From Amycolatopsis lexingtonensis (GTDB taxonomy: Bacteria; Actinomycetota; Actinomycetes; Mycobacteriales; Pseudonocardiaceae), in the NCBI RefSeq assembly GCF_014873755.1, contig NZ_JADBEG010000001.1:2606501-2670500 (forward strand): a stretch of 64,000 bases of DNA, written 5' to 3'. Positions within the stretch are counted from its first letter, which is position 1. Each line of letters starts with the position of its first letter. A model generated the notes under the pieces. The model did not search any database. It saw nothing but the letters and a program-made list of their open reading frames with translations, and had not been told where the DNA came from. Below are positions 19,664-27,262 of this stretch, piece after piece. The position numbers and the translations under genes are program-made.

Positions 19664-21361
19664 TCACAGACCGCCGTGGCGGGAGTGGCCCCGCCCGTTC
19701 GCGCGGTACGCGTATTCGCTCTGCGACGCGGGTGCGCTGTCATCGGACGGTTGCGCGGGCTCCGGGGCCGGGGTGGGATCGGGGGCGTCGACCGGCACGG
19801 CGACCCACCGGAAGCCGGGCCGCGGCGGTCCGGGCGGCTGGGCCGGTTCGGCCGCGGGCTCGGGTTCGGGGCCGGTCGGGTACGGATACCCGTAGCCGGG
19901 GTGGCTGTAGCGGGGCCGGTAGCCGAAGCCGTGGTAGCCGTAGTGGCGCCGGTGCGGGCTGCCGTGGCGGCGGCGGAAGCTGCGGTAGCGGCGCCCGTAG
20001 AACCGGCGGGCCATCGGGGAGATCCGGCGCAGCCCGCGGCGGTACAGCGACGGCGCGAACCGGCGCGAGGCCCGGAACAGGCCGAGTTCGCCGACCAGCC
20101 GCGGCGAGCCGCCGTCCGGCGCGGAAGCCACGTCCTGCGCCGCCGCCGACGTCAGGCGGACGATCCGGCGGGCCGTCTCGAACTCCTCCTGCTCCTGCGT
20201 CAGGGCCGTCTCGCCCTCGAACAGCGACCCGGCGGCGGTGCCGAGCGCCGAACCGACCTGGGTGCCGATGCCGGGCGCGATCGCGGTGCCGATGGCCCCG
20301 CCGAGCGCCGGCAGCGCCGACTTGGCCAGCGGCTTGACCGCGGCGATCAGCGCGCGGCCCTGCGGGGAGTTCGCCGCGCCGCGCACGCCCTGCACGACCT
20401 TGCCGACGGCGTTCACCAGCCCGCCGAGGAAGTGGTCCAGCTCCTCCTCGCTGGAGACCTCCATCAGGTGCCCGGCGAACTCGGCTTCCTGCGCCGGCGA
20501 GAGCGCCAGTTCGTCGTGCTCGGCTTCCTGGCCGAGGACGCGCTTGAGGATCTTGCCGAGGAACTCGTCCTCCGCCTCCCCTTCGCCTTCACCCTCGGCT
20601 TCGCCGTAGCCCGACTCGTACTCGCCTTCCGCCTCGCCTTCCTTCATCAGGCCGCCCAACAAGCCGCCGAGCACCTTGCCCGCGAGCGGGATGAGCGGCA
20701 GGAACCGCTCCTCCTCGGCCTCTTCGGACTCCTGGTACTCGCCCTGCCCGTATTCGCCCTGGCCGTATTCGCTATTGCCCGCCTGTTCGTACTCGCCGTA
20801 GCCCTGCTCGGCCTCGTACGGGGCTTCGCCTTGGCCGCCGTATTCTTCGTCGTCGGGCCAGCGACCGCGCCGGCCGCGCCGCCCGTACTCGGCCTCGCCG
20901 TACTCCGCCGGGGTTTCTGTTTGGAACATGCGGGATTCCTTTCCTGGTCGTGGCGCGAGCCCGGGCACGAACTCGCGCGCCGCCGCTTCGACCGCCGCCG
21001 CCACGCCGTCCGGCGTGCGCGCCGCCCGGCCGGCCGCCGCTTCGGCGAACCGGACGAACCGGCGGGCGAGCTCGTGGTCGCGGTCTTCGGCGCTCATGCC
21101 TTCGAGCGCCAGGCCGTACACGTGGGGTGCGGGCACGCCACCGGCACCGACCAGCGCGGTCAGCGTCGGCACGGTCCGCAGGGCGGTCGTCGTGAGCACC
21201 CCGGTGAGCGCGCGGCCCGCCTCGCGGGAGAGCCGCCCGCCGCCCGCGCGGGTGACCAGCTCGCCGACGAACCTGGCGAGCCCGTCCCGGCTGGTCACGT
21301 CGAGCAGCCGGGCCGCGGTTTCGAGGTCCCGGGTGCGGGCCTCCCACTGGGTTCTCTGCAC
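19664..21361 (-). CDS. Acidic Tyr/Glu-rich protein with two related helical domains, possible in-frame gene fusion
   Basis: From GTG 21361 the frame encodes 565 aa. Residues ~16-140 (VTSRDGLARFVGELV ... ARRFVRFAEAAA ... RTPDGV) and ~299-425 (VSSEEELDHFLGGLV ... ARRIVRLTSAAA ... SAPDGG) are clearly related. Between them lies an acidic, Tyr-rich stretch of EYGQGEY and EGEGEGE type; the second domain contains a glycine-zipper-like segment (~354-379). The C-terminus is Arg/His/Tyr-rich (FYGRRYRSFRRRHG) and then Pro-rich. An internal ATG at 20929 (residue 145) has AGGAAAGGAA 6 nt upstream, so a shorter 421-aa product is likely too. Promoter P2 lies directly upstream. Function unknown. Confidence 0.75.
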   Translation of the reverse strand: MQRTQWEARTRDLETAARLLDVTSRDGLARFVGELVTRAGGGRLSREAGRALTGVLTTTALRTVPTLTALVGAGGVPAPHVYGLALEGMSAEDRDHELARRFVRFAEAAAGRAARTPDGVAAAVEAAAREFVPGLAPRPGKESRMFQTETPAEYGEAEYGRRGRRGRWPDDEEYGGQGEAPYEAEQGYGEYEQAGNSEYGQGEYGQGEYQESEEAEEERFLPLIPLAGKVLGGLLGGLMKEGEAEGEYESGYGEAEGEGEGEAEDEFLGKILKRVLGQEAEHDELALSPAQEAEFAGHLMEVSSEEELDHFLGGLVNAVGKVVQGVRGAANSPQGRALIAAVKPLAKSALPALGGAIGTAIAPGIGTQVGSALGTAAGSLFEGETALTQEQEEFETARRIVRLTSAAAQDVASAPDGGSPRLVGELGLFRASRRFAPSLYRRGLRRISPMARRFYGRRYRSFRRRHGSPHRRHYGYHGFGYRPRYSHPGYGYPYPTGPEPEPAAEPAQPPGPPRPGFRWVAVPVDAPDPTPAPEPAQPSDDSAPASQSEYAYRANGRGHSRHGGL

Positions 21362-21372
21362 GCCCTGGACGT

Positions 21373-21388
21373 TGCAAGAACCGGGCCA
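21373..21388 (-). promoter_or_regulatory. Sigma-54 -24/-12 promoter P2 (TGGCCCGGTTCTTGCA)
   Basis: Read on the minus strand, it differs from P1 only in two of the four spacer bases, with GG and GC 10 nt apart. The predicted transcription start is near 21362, right at the GTG of the 565-aa gene. That mRNA may therefore be leaderless, or the working start may be the internal ATG at 20929. Confidence 0.8.
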
Positions 21389-21393
21389 GCCGG

Positions 21394-22659
21394 TCAGCGC
21401 AGCGCGGTGGAAGCGAACCCGAGGCGCGCGCGGTGCTTGGCGACCGTGCGGCGCGCGATCGGGTAGCCCGCCGCGCACAGCAGGTCGGCGAGGCGCTGGT
21501 CCGACACCGGGCCGTCCGCCGCGGCCAGCAGCCGGCGCAGTTCTTCGTCGATGCCGCCGCTGACGCCGAAAAACTTCGCCAGCGGCACGATCGTCCGGTC
21601 CGGCAGCAGCACGAACTTGTCGGCGACCGCGCGGCTCACCGTGGACTCGTGCAGGCCGAGCTCGGCGGCGGCCTCGGCGCGGGTCAGCGGGCGCAGCGCG
21701 GCCGGGCCGTCGCGCAGGAAGTCCTTCTGCCGCTCGACGGCGAGCTCGACGACCCGCCGCAGCGTCTCCCAGCGGTCGCGCAGCAGCGCGAGGAACGACC
21801 GGGCCTGCGGCAGCTGGCCGCTGTCCCGCCGGATCCGCAGGCGGTTCATCGCCGGCTCCACCAGGGTCACGGCGAATTCGCCGGAAATCTCCTCGTGCGG
21901 CCGGACGAGCACGTCCGGCACCACGTAACCGGTGCGGGGCGCGGCGTTGCCGTCGAACGCCGGGTACGGGCGCAGCCGCACTTTGACGAACTCCAGCACG
22001 CGCCGGACTTCGTCGCGGGACACCGACAACGCCGTCGCGATCGCCGCGAAGTGCCCCTTCGCCAGCGCGGGCAGGTGACCGGCGACGACTGCCCGCGCGA
22101 GGCGCGCGGTCGGGTCGTCCGGGTCGCAGTCCAGCGCGTCCAGCTGGCGCAGCAGGCACTCGGTGACCCCGCCCGCGCCGACGCCCGGCGGCCCGACCCG
22201 CCGGATCACCTCGGCCACCCGGGCCACCACGGCCTCCGGCACGCCGAGCTCGGCGGCCACCTGCGCGCACGACCGGTCGAGGAACCCGTGCTCGTCCAGG
22301 CTGCCGACCAGGTATTCGGCCACGGCCACCTCGGCGGTCCCGACCTCGGCCCGCACAGCACGCAGCAGCGCGTGGGTGTCGGGTTCGGCGTCCGGGGTCT
22401 CGAGCGGGGCGGCGAACGGGCCGGGACCACTCGCGCGCGCGGGTGGCGCGCACACCGGGCACCGCGTGCGCCAGCGGCCCGCGCAGACCGGGCATTCGCT
22501 CTCCAGCCGCTCGAGCGCGGTGTTGCCCACCAGCTCGTCTTCGATCGCGGCTCGCATCGCGTCGTAGGGCAGCATGAGCATCTCGCCGAAGACCACGAGC
22601 GCCGGCGACACCTCCAGACCGAGCCTCGGCTCCATGCCGAGTTCGAGTGAGAACACCAC
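21394..22659 (-). CDS. rpoN: RNA polymerase sigma-54 factor
   Basis: The 421-aa protein has the sigma-54 plan. Region I is at residues ~3-50 (SLELGMEPRLGLEVSPAL, then MRAAIEDELVGNTALE). The core-binding domain is at ~95-270, including RPYPAFDG. The HTH region (~325-362) contains LTRAEAAAELGLHESTVSRAV, then LLPDRTIVPLAKFF, and the RpoN box ARRTVAKHRA is at 402-411 (canonical ARRTVAKYRE). Where acidic region II normally sits, two CPVC knuckles occur 7 residues apart (56-70), suggesting a zinc ribbon. The start is GTG 22659, 5 nt after GGGGGAGG. A sigma-54 promoter (P3) lies upstream, implying autoactivation. Sigma-54 is generally regarded as absent from actinobacteria, so acquisition by transfer is likely. 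Confidence 0.92.
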   Translation of the reverse strand: MVFSLELGMEPRLGLEVSPALVVFGEMLMLPYDAMRAAIEDELVGNTALERLESECPVCAGRWRTRCPVCAPPARASGPGPFAAPLETPDAEPDTHALLRAVRAEVGTAEVAVAEYLVGSLDEHGFLDRSCAQVAAELGVPEAVVARVAEVIRRVGPPGVGAGGVTECLLRQLDALDCDPDDPTARLARAVVAGHLPALAKGHFAAIATALSVSRDEVRRVLEFVKVRLRPYPAFDGNAAPRTGYVVPDVLVRPHEEISGEFAVTLVEPAMNRLRIRRDSGQLPQARSFLALLRDRWETLRRVVELAVERQKDFLRDGPAALRPLTRAEAAAELGLHESTVSRAVADKFVLLPDRTIVPLAKFFGVSGGIDEELRRLLAAADGPVSDQRLADLLCAAGYPIARRTVAKHRARLGFASTALR

Positions 22660-22701
22660 CTCGACCTCCCCCACCAGGCGACTTGGGCTTCGAGCCTCCT
22701 C

Positions 22702-22717
22702 AGCAAGAATCGGGCCA
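22702..22717 (-). promoter_or_regulatory. Sigma-54 -24/-12 promoter P3 (TGGCCCGATTCTTGCT) upstream of rpoN
   Basis: On the minus strand this matches P1 and P2 at all TGGCCCG and TTGC positions, with GG and GC 10 nt apart. The predicted start of transcription is near 22691, giving a ~32-nt leader before the rpoN GTG at 22659, the same spacing as at P1. Confidence 0.8.
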
Positions 22718-22821
22718 GACCGGCGTTCCGTGACCGCGACTGAAAATTTCGGCCGCGCGGTGTCGAAAGGCAGCGAGTCCGTTCGTGGTGGGGGTGAGAG
22801 CCTCCGAGAAAGGACTTCACC

Positions 22822-23316
22822 ATGTCGGACCACGAGAACGTGCGCGCGACCCTGACCTTCCCGGTGCCCGCCGAGCGGGTGTTCGCGGTGCTGGCGGACC
22901 CGACGACCCACGCGGCGATCGACGGCACCGGCTGGGTCCGGGAGCCCGTCGACCCGGAGCCGCTGGGCCGGACCGGCCAGCTCTTCCGGATGGACATGTT
23001 CCACGGCAGCCGTCCGGTCGGCGAATACCAGGTGGTCAACCGCGTCGAGGTGTTCGACGCGCCGCGCGCCATCGGCTGGGTGACGGGCTACCGGAAGGAC
23101 GACGGCGAGCTGGAGTTCGGCGGCTGGCTCTGGCGGTACGACCTCACCCCGCTCGGGGCGTCGAGCACCGAGGTGACGCTGTCCTACGACTGGTCGGCGG
23201 TGCCGCGGTACATCCGCGACCGGGGCATCGCGTTCCCGCCGTTCGGCCCCGGCCACCTCGGTGACTCGCTGCGTCATCTGGCGGAGCTCGCGGCGCCCGC
23301 CGCTCAGCTCGGCTGA
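22822..23316 (+). CDS. SRPBCC/START-like ligand-binding protein
   Basis: The 164-aa protein has the Bet v1-like order: strand 1 (NVRATLTFPVPAERVFAVLAD), then the beta sheet (GTGWVREPVDPEPLGRTG ... FRMDMFHG) and a long C-terminal helix (LGDSLRHLAELAAP). Such proteins are polyketide cyclase/dehydrase-like binders or AHSA1-type proteins. The ATG follows AAAGGA. It is divergent from rpoN and convergent, with a 13-nt overlap, with the 2H phosphoesterase gene. No link to the sigma-54 locus is evident. Confidence 0.8.
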   Translation: MSDHENVRATLTFPVPAERVFAVLADPTTHAAIDGTGWVREPVDPEPLGRTGQLFRMDMFHGSRPVGEYQVVNRVEVFDAPRAIGWVTGYRKDDGELEFGGWLWRYDLTPLGASSTEVTLSYDWSAVPRYIRDRGIAFPPFGPGHLGDSLRHLAELAAPAAQLG

Positions 23317-23825
23317 CGCCGGGCTCGGCGGCGCAGCCCGCCCAGCGGCTCGGTGGCGAGGTGCTCCCACGGGCCGCCGAGGTCGAGCCCGGTCGCCGTC
23401 GCGGTGCGCGGGCCGGGGTCGAGGCGCAGCGCTTCGAGCGTCTCGGCGGCGACGTCCGGCCGCACCTTGTTCTGCACGGTCACGTGCGGCTTGAACGGCT
23501 GCGCGTCCTGCCGGGTGAGCCAGCCCGCCCAGCGCGCCCGCAGTTCGGCGTGCAGGCGCAGCAAGGGGGCGGCGGTGACGTCGAGCGCGGCTCCTCGCCC
23601 GAGCGACCGGGCACCGGTGACCGTGAGCTCGAAGGGTTCGGCGGCGCCCGCCACCTCGGCGCTGTCGGCGAGCACCGTCGCCAGGTGCTCGCCCGGGAGC
23701 GTGTGGAACAGGGTCAGGTGGGCACCGACGACCAGCCGGTCCGGCGGGAACCACCTGCGCCGCAGCGCGTTCCACGCCGCTTGGGCGGGTCCGTCGACGG
23801 CGAGGGTCACGACCAGCGGCGGCAC
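23304..23825 (-). CDS. 2H phosphoesterase / 2'-5' RNA ligase-like protein
   Basis: The 173-aa protein has two H-x-T/S motifs, HLTLFH near residue 36 and HVTVQN near residue 113, in the spacing of the 2H superfamily (LigT, 2'-5' RNA ligase-like). Such enzymes open cyclic phosphates in nucleotides or RNA repair intermediates. The GTG start at 23825 gives a protein that begins directly at the first strand (PPLVVTLAVDG). It is divergent from the MOSC fusion gene with 45 bp between the starts. Confidence 0.82.
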   Translation of the reverse strand: MPPLVVTLAVDGPAQAAWNALRRRWFPPDRLVVGAHLTLFHTLPGEHLATVLADSAEVAGAAEPFELTVTGARSLGRGAALDVTAAPLLRLHAELRARWAGWLTRQDAQPFKPHVTVQNKVRPDVAAETLEALRLDPGPRTATATGLDLGGPWEHLATEPLGGLRRRARRQPS

Positions 23826-23870
23826 GTGCCGAGCATAAGGTCTGGGGCAACCGGAGTGAGGGGAACGAGC

Positions 23871-25532
23871 ATGGCGCGGTTGGTGTCGCTCAACGTCGGG
23901 ATGCCGAAAGACGTGGCCTGGCAGGACCGGACCGTCCACACGGGAATCTTCAAGTACCCGGTCGAGGGCCCGCGGCTGGTCCGCCGGCTCAACGTCGACG
24001 GCGACGGCCAGGGCGACCTGGGCGGCCACGGCGGCGAGAACCGCGCGGTGCTGGTCTACCAGCGCGAGTCGTACGAGCACTGGCGGCGCTTCCTCGGCCG
24101 CGACGACCTCGAGGACGGCCGGTTCGGCGAGAACTTCACCGTCGAGGGCCTCCCCGACGACGAGGTGCACATCGGCGACCGGTACCGGATCGGCGAGGCG
24201 GAGTTCGAGGTCACCCAGCCGCGGGTGACGTGCTTCCGCGTCGGGATGCGCCTGGGCGAGCCGCGGATGCCGGCGCTGCTGGTGGCCCACCACCGCCCGG
24301 GCTTCTACCTGCGCGTCATCACCGAGGGCCACGTCCAGGCCGGCGACGAGATCGTCCGCACCCGGACCGGCCGCCACGCATTGAGCGTCGCGGCCGTCGA
24401 CGCGCTCCTCTACCTGCCGGACCGCGACCGGGACATGCTGCGCAAGGCCCTCGACATCCCCGCGCTCAGCCCGGGCTGGCAGGGCTCGTTCCGCGACCTG
24501 CTGTCGGCTCCGGCACCGCAGGTTCAGCGCGGGTTCCGGCCGCTGCGCGTGACCCGGGTGGTGCCCGAGAGCACGACGGTGACGTCGATTCACCTGACCG
24601 CCGACGAGCCGCTCCCCCGTCCCGAGCCCGGCCAGTACGTGACGCTGCGCGTCCCGGGCGCGGGCGACCCGGCACCGATCCGCAGCTATTCGCTGTCGGC
24701 GGCACCGTCGGAGCGCGAATACCGCATCAGCGTCAAGCGCGACGGCGTCGTGAGCAGCTACCTCCACACGCACCTGGCTCCGGGCGCGGTGGTGGAGGTG
24801 GCGGGCCCCCGCGGCGACTTCGTCCTGACGGAGGAAGACCGCCCGGTGGTCCTGGTCTCGGCGGGCATCGGCGTCACCCCGGTGCTGGCGATGTTGCACG
24901 CACTGGCGGCCCGCGGATCGACGCGGGAGGTGTGGTGGGTGCACACCGCCCGGACGGCCGCCGAGCAGCCGTTCGCCGCCGAGGCCCATCGGCTGCTGGC
25001 CGGGCTCCCCCACGGGCGCGAGCACGTCTTCCACACCTCGGAGACGGGGCGGCTCAGTCTGGATTCTTTGTCCGCTTTGGACCTTCCGGTGGACGCGGCG
25101 GTCTACTTGTGCGGGCCGGACGCGTTCATGACCGCCGTGCGTGCCGCGTTGGTGTCGCTGGGCTTCGACGCCGCTCGCGTCCACAGTGAACTGTTCGGCG
25201 GGGTGTCGGCGATCAACCCGGGACTGGTCGGTAACGTCCGGAAAACGCCCCACGCACCGGCGGGCACCCCGGGAAGCGGACCGGCGGTGACCTTCGCGCG
25301 CAGCGGGCTGACCGTGCCGTGGGGCGAGGGGTATCCGAGCCTGTTGGAGTTCGCCGAGGCGTGCGATGTGCCGACGCGGTGGTCGTGCCGGACCGGGGTG
25401 TGCCACACGTGCGTGACGCCGGTGCTTTCGGGGAGTGTTGCGTACGAACCCGAGCCGCTCGAACCGCCCGCGGCCGGGGAGGCCCTGGTGTGTTGTGCTC
25501 GGCCGACAGGGGATGTCGTGCTGGATCTTTGA
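23871..25532 (+). CDS. MOSC domain-FNR-type reductase-[2Fe-2S] ferredoxin fusion
   Basis: The 553-aa protein has an N-terminal MOSC domain with 3-alpha extension (residues ~1-215; GDLGGHGGENRAVLVY and FGENFTVEG). A ferredoxin-NADP reductase-like part follows (~225-455; RSYSLSAAP for flavin, GIGVTPVLAML for NAD(P)H), and then a plant-type [2Fe-2S] domain with CRTGVCHTC plus a distant Cys in LVCCA. This matches YiiM-fused oxidoreductases, which likely pass electrons from NAD(P)H to a molybdenum site reducing N-hydroxylated compounds. The ATG at 23871 follows AGGGG. It is complete and probably monocistronic. Confidence 0.9.
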   Translation: MARLVSLNVGMPKDVAWQDRTVHTGIFKYPVEGPRLVRRLNVDGDGQGDLGGHGGENRAVLVYQRESYEHWRRFLGRDDLEDGRFGENFTVEGLPDDEVHIGDRYRIGEAEFEVTQPRVTCFRVGMRLGEPRMPALLVAHHRPGFYLRVITEGHVQAGDEIVRTRTGRHALSVAAVDALLYLPDRDRDMLRKALDIPALSPGWQGSFRDLLSAPAPQVQRGFRPLRVTRVVPESTTVTSIHLTADEPLPRPEPGQYVTLRVPGAGDPAPIRSYSLSAAPSEREYRISVKRDGVVSSYLHTHLAPGAVVEVAGPRGDFVLTEEDRPVVLVSAGIGVTPVLAMLHALAARGSTREVWWVHTARTAAEQPFAAEAHRLLAGLPHGREHVFHTSETGRLSLDSLSALDLPVDAAVYLCGPDAFMTAVRAALVSLGFDAARVHSELFGGVSAINPGLVGNVRKTPHAPAGTPGSGPAVTFARSGLTVPWGEGYPSLLEFAEACDVPTRWSCRTGVCHTCVTPVLSGSVAYEPEPLEPPAAGEALVCCARPTGDVVLDL

Positions 25533-25900
25533 GTCTGTTCAGGGCCAGGTCGGTGGACTTGGGGCGGGTCGGCACTGTGTGCGTCGCTCTGCGGGTGGGT
25601 GGGCCCGTCCGGCACGGATTTCTGCGGCGGGAAGCGCCCGTCCTGCAGTCGACGGCAGTCGGCCGACGGGATCCGGTGGCGGCGCCCCGCCGCGGGACGT
25701 GGGATCTGCCGGACCACCGCCGAAAACGTGGCGACGGCCTGCAGTTCATTTCGGTCCTGGCCGGGATCCGGGCGAGCAGGCCGCGCATCGAAAGGCCAGG
25801 CGGTCGAAGGCGGACGGCCACCGGCCTCAGCGCCGAGACCAGCTAATGGCTCTGATCCACTTCGATAGCGGCCCAAGCTGTCGCTAACTGGTCGTGGGTG
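25533..25900. other. Intergenic stretch without recognisable gene
   Basis: About 370 bp between the MOSC fusion and the terminator-like hairpin. Short open frames exist on the plus strand, but none has a convincing ribosome binding site or a recognisable protein motif. It may be decayed sequence. Confidence 0.4.
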
Positions 25901-25929
25901 TAGGCCCGTAGCCGGTGGCTGCGGGCCTA
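25901..25929 (-). terminator. Hairpin downstream of the HNH gene
   Basis: TAGGCCCGTAGCC and GGCTGCGGGCCTA form a 13-bp stem with one G-T type mismatch around a 3-nt loop, starting 9 bp after the HNH stop codon. There is no T-tract, as is common for actinobacterial terminators. Confidence 0.65.
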
Positions 25930-25937
25930 TCCCATCT

Positions 25938-27161
25938 TCAGGCTGCGAATGGCAGGGGCTGATGGATGTTATTACGCCTGGGTTTTCGGCGTTTGTCCAA
26001 GAACCGCGGCGGTAGGAACTCCGGATGACCGTCAGTGGCGATGCGGACCTGCCAACCCGACCGGTGCAGCAACCGATGATGGTGGCCGCACAACAGGACC
26101 AGGTTCGCCAGGTCGGTCAGGCCGCCTTCGGACCAGTGGTGGATGTGGTGGCCCTGGCAGTGCCGGGGTGGGCGGTGACAGCCCGGGAACGCGCACCCGC
26201 GGTCGCGCAGGAACAACGCCCGGCGCAGCCCGGGTGAGATCAGGCGACGGGCCCGGCCCAGGTTCAACGGTTCGCTGGCGGTGCCGAGCACGGCGGGGAT
26301 CAGGGTGCAGTCGCAGGCATGGATCCGGGCCTCGGCGGCCGAGATCAGACCGGTGTCGCCCAGGGTCGCCGTGCCGAGTCCGGAGCGCAGGTCGGTGAGG
26401 GAGACCGCGACCATCACGTGGACGCGCTCCCCGGCTTGGGTGGGCAACTCTGGGGAGTTGAGGGCCAGGTCGACTGCGTCGGAGAAAGCGTCGCCGTAGC
26501 GTTCCTGCGGGGACCGGAAGTCCGGGCCATCCTCGGCACCGCGGCGTTCAGCGAGGGCGTCGAGCAGGGCGCTGGCACGGGTGCCGGTCTCGTCGTCGAA
26601 GCGACCGGACAGTTCCCAGGTGCCGGTGCGTTTGCGGCGCAGCGACAGTTCCCGCACCGGCGTGGCGGGCTCGGTGTCGTCGGGGGCGGTGCCGTCGGGG
26701 TCGAGGTGGGCCAAGATCCGGGCGCCGAGGGCAGCGACCTGTTTGTGGCCCGCGTCGGCGGCGAAAGCCAGCAGATCCGCCTCGGCCGAGTCGCGATGAG
26801 AGGCGGGGATCCGGGAGACAGCCTCGATGATGGTATCGATCATCGGCGTGCTCAACCGACCAGCAAGGGCAGCGACACCGGTGGCGGGAGCAACGGCGGG
26901 GGTGGCGTCGAGAGCGTGGCTGGGGTGCAGGGCCTGGGCTCGTTTGACCATCTTGTCGGCGGCGGCGCGCGGGAGGTCCGCGAGATGCTCCAAGAGTCGG
27001 GCGGCAGAGCGGTAGCCGAATAGTTCTTGCACGCCACGGGATTCGATTTCCACCAGCAGCGCACCGATTTCCGCTTCAGCGGACCGCATGACGGTGAGCA
27101 GGCTGCGGAGGTGGTCGGCCAGGGCCTCCGCGTCTGCTTGCCACACCGTTTCTCTGTCCAC
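25938..27161 (-). CDS. DUF222 / 13E12-type HNH endonuclease-like protein
   Basis: The 407-aa protein has the DUF222 helical N-terminal region (QELFGYRSAARLLEHLADLPR) and a C-terminal HNH nuclease fold with zinc-type cysteines (CAFPGC) and HCQGHHIHHWSEGG, then NLVLLCGHHHRLLH. This family, called 13E12 in mycobacteria, is abundant and repetitive in actinobacteria; its role is uncertain. The GTG at 27161 starts MDRETVWQAD. A LexA-like box lies 21 bp upstream, so it is probably DNA-damage inducible. The IS66 element starts 48 bp upstream of the start codon. Confidence 0.88.
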   Translation of the reverse strand: MDRETVWQADAEALADHLRSLLTVMRSAEAEIGALLVEIESRGVQELFGYRSAARLLEHLADLPRAAADKMVKRAQALHPSHALDATPAVAPATGVAALAGRLSTPMIDTIIEAVSRIPASHRDSAEADLLAFAADAGHKQVAALGARILAHLDPDGTAPDDTEPATPVRELSLRRKRTGTWELSGRFDDETGTRASALLDALAERRGAEDGPDFRSPQERYGDAFSDAVDLALNSPELPTQAGERVHVMVAVSLTDLRSGLGTATLGDTGLISAAEARIHACDCTLIPAVLGTASEPLNLGRARRLISPGLRRALFLRDRGCAFPGCHRPPRHCQGHHIHHWSEGGLTDLANLVLLCGHHHRLLHRSGWQVRIATDGHPEFLPPRFLDKRRKPRRNNIHQPLPFAA

Positions 27162-27181
27162 ACACCAAGATTACGGAAATA

Positions 27182-27194
27182 CGAACAAACGTTC
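27182..27194 (-). promoter_or_regulatory. LexA (SOS) box upstream of the HNH gene
   Basis: CGAAC-AAAC-GTTC fits the actinobacterial/mycobacterial LexA consensus CGAAC-N4-GTTC. It lies 21 bp upstream of the HNH start codon, between it and the IS66 element. Damage induction of 13E12-family genes through such boxes is known in Mycobacterium tuberculosis. Confidence 0.7.
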
Positions 27195-27200
27195 ATCACT

Positions 27201-27208
27201 CGATCAGG
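27201..27208. repeat. Left target-site duplication of IS66 element (imperfect)
   Basis: CGATCAGG directly before the left inverted repeat pairs with CGATCGGG at 28683-28690 after the right one, 7 of 8 bases. An 8-bp duplication is typical for IS66; the single mismatch suggests the insertion is not very recent. Confidence 0.65.
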
Positions 27209-27228
27209 GTAACTGTTCAGGCCGTTTC
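27209..27228 (+). repeat. IS66 left terminal inverted repeat
   Basis: GTAACTGTTCAGGCCGTTTC is an exact reverse complement of the right end at 28663-28682. Confidence 0.92.
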
Positions 27229-27262
27229 CGGGCTGTGAGCGGGCCTGTGGGATGATCTTGTT

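Noticed and set aside
26149..26164. TGGCCCTGGCAGTGCC, a -24/-12-like sequence
   Set aside because: It lies inside the HNH gene in antisense direction, lacks the TTGC element and precedes no gene.
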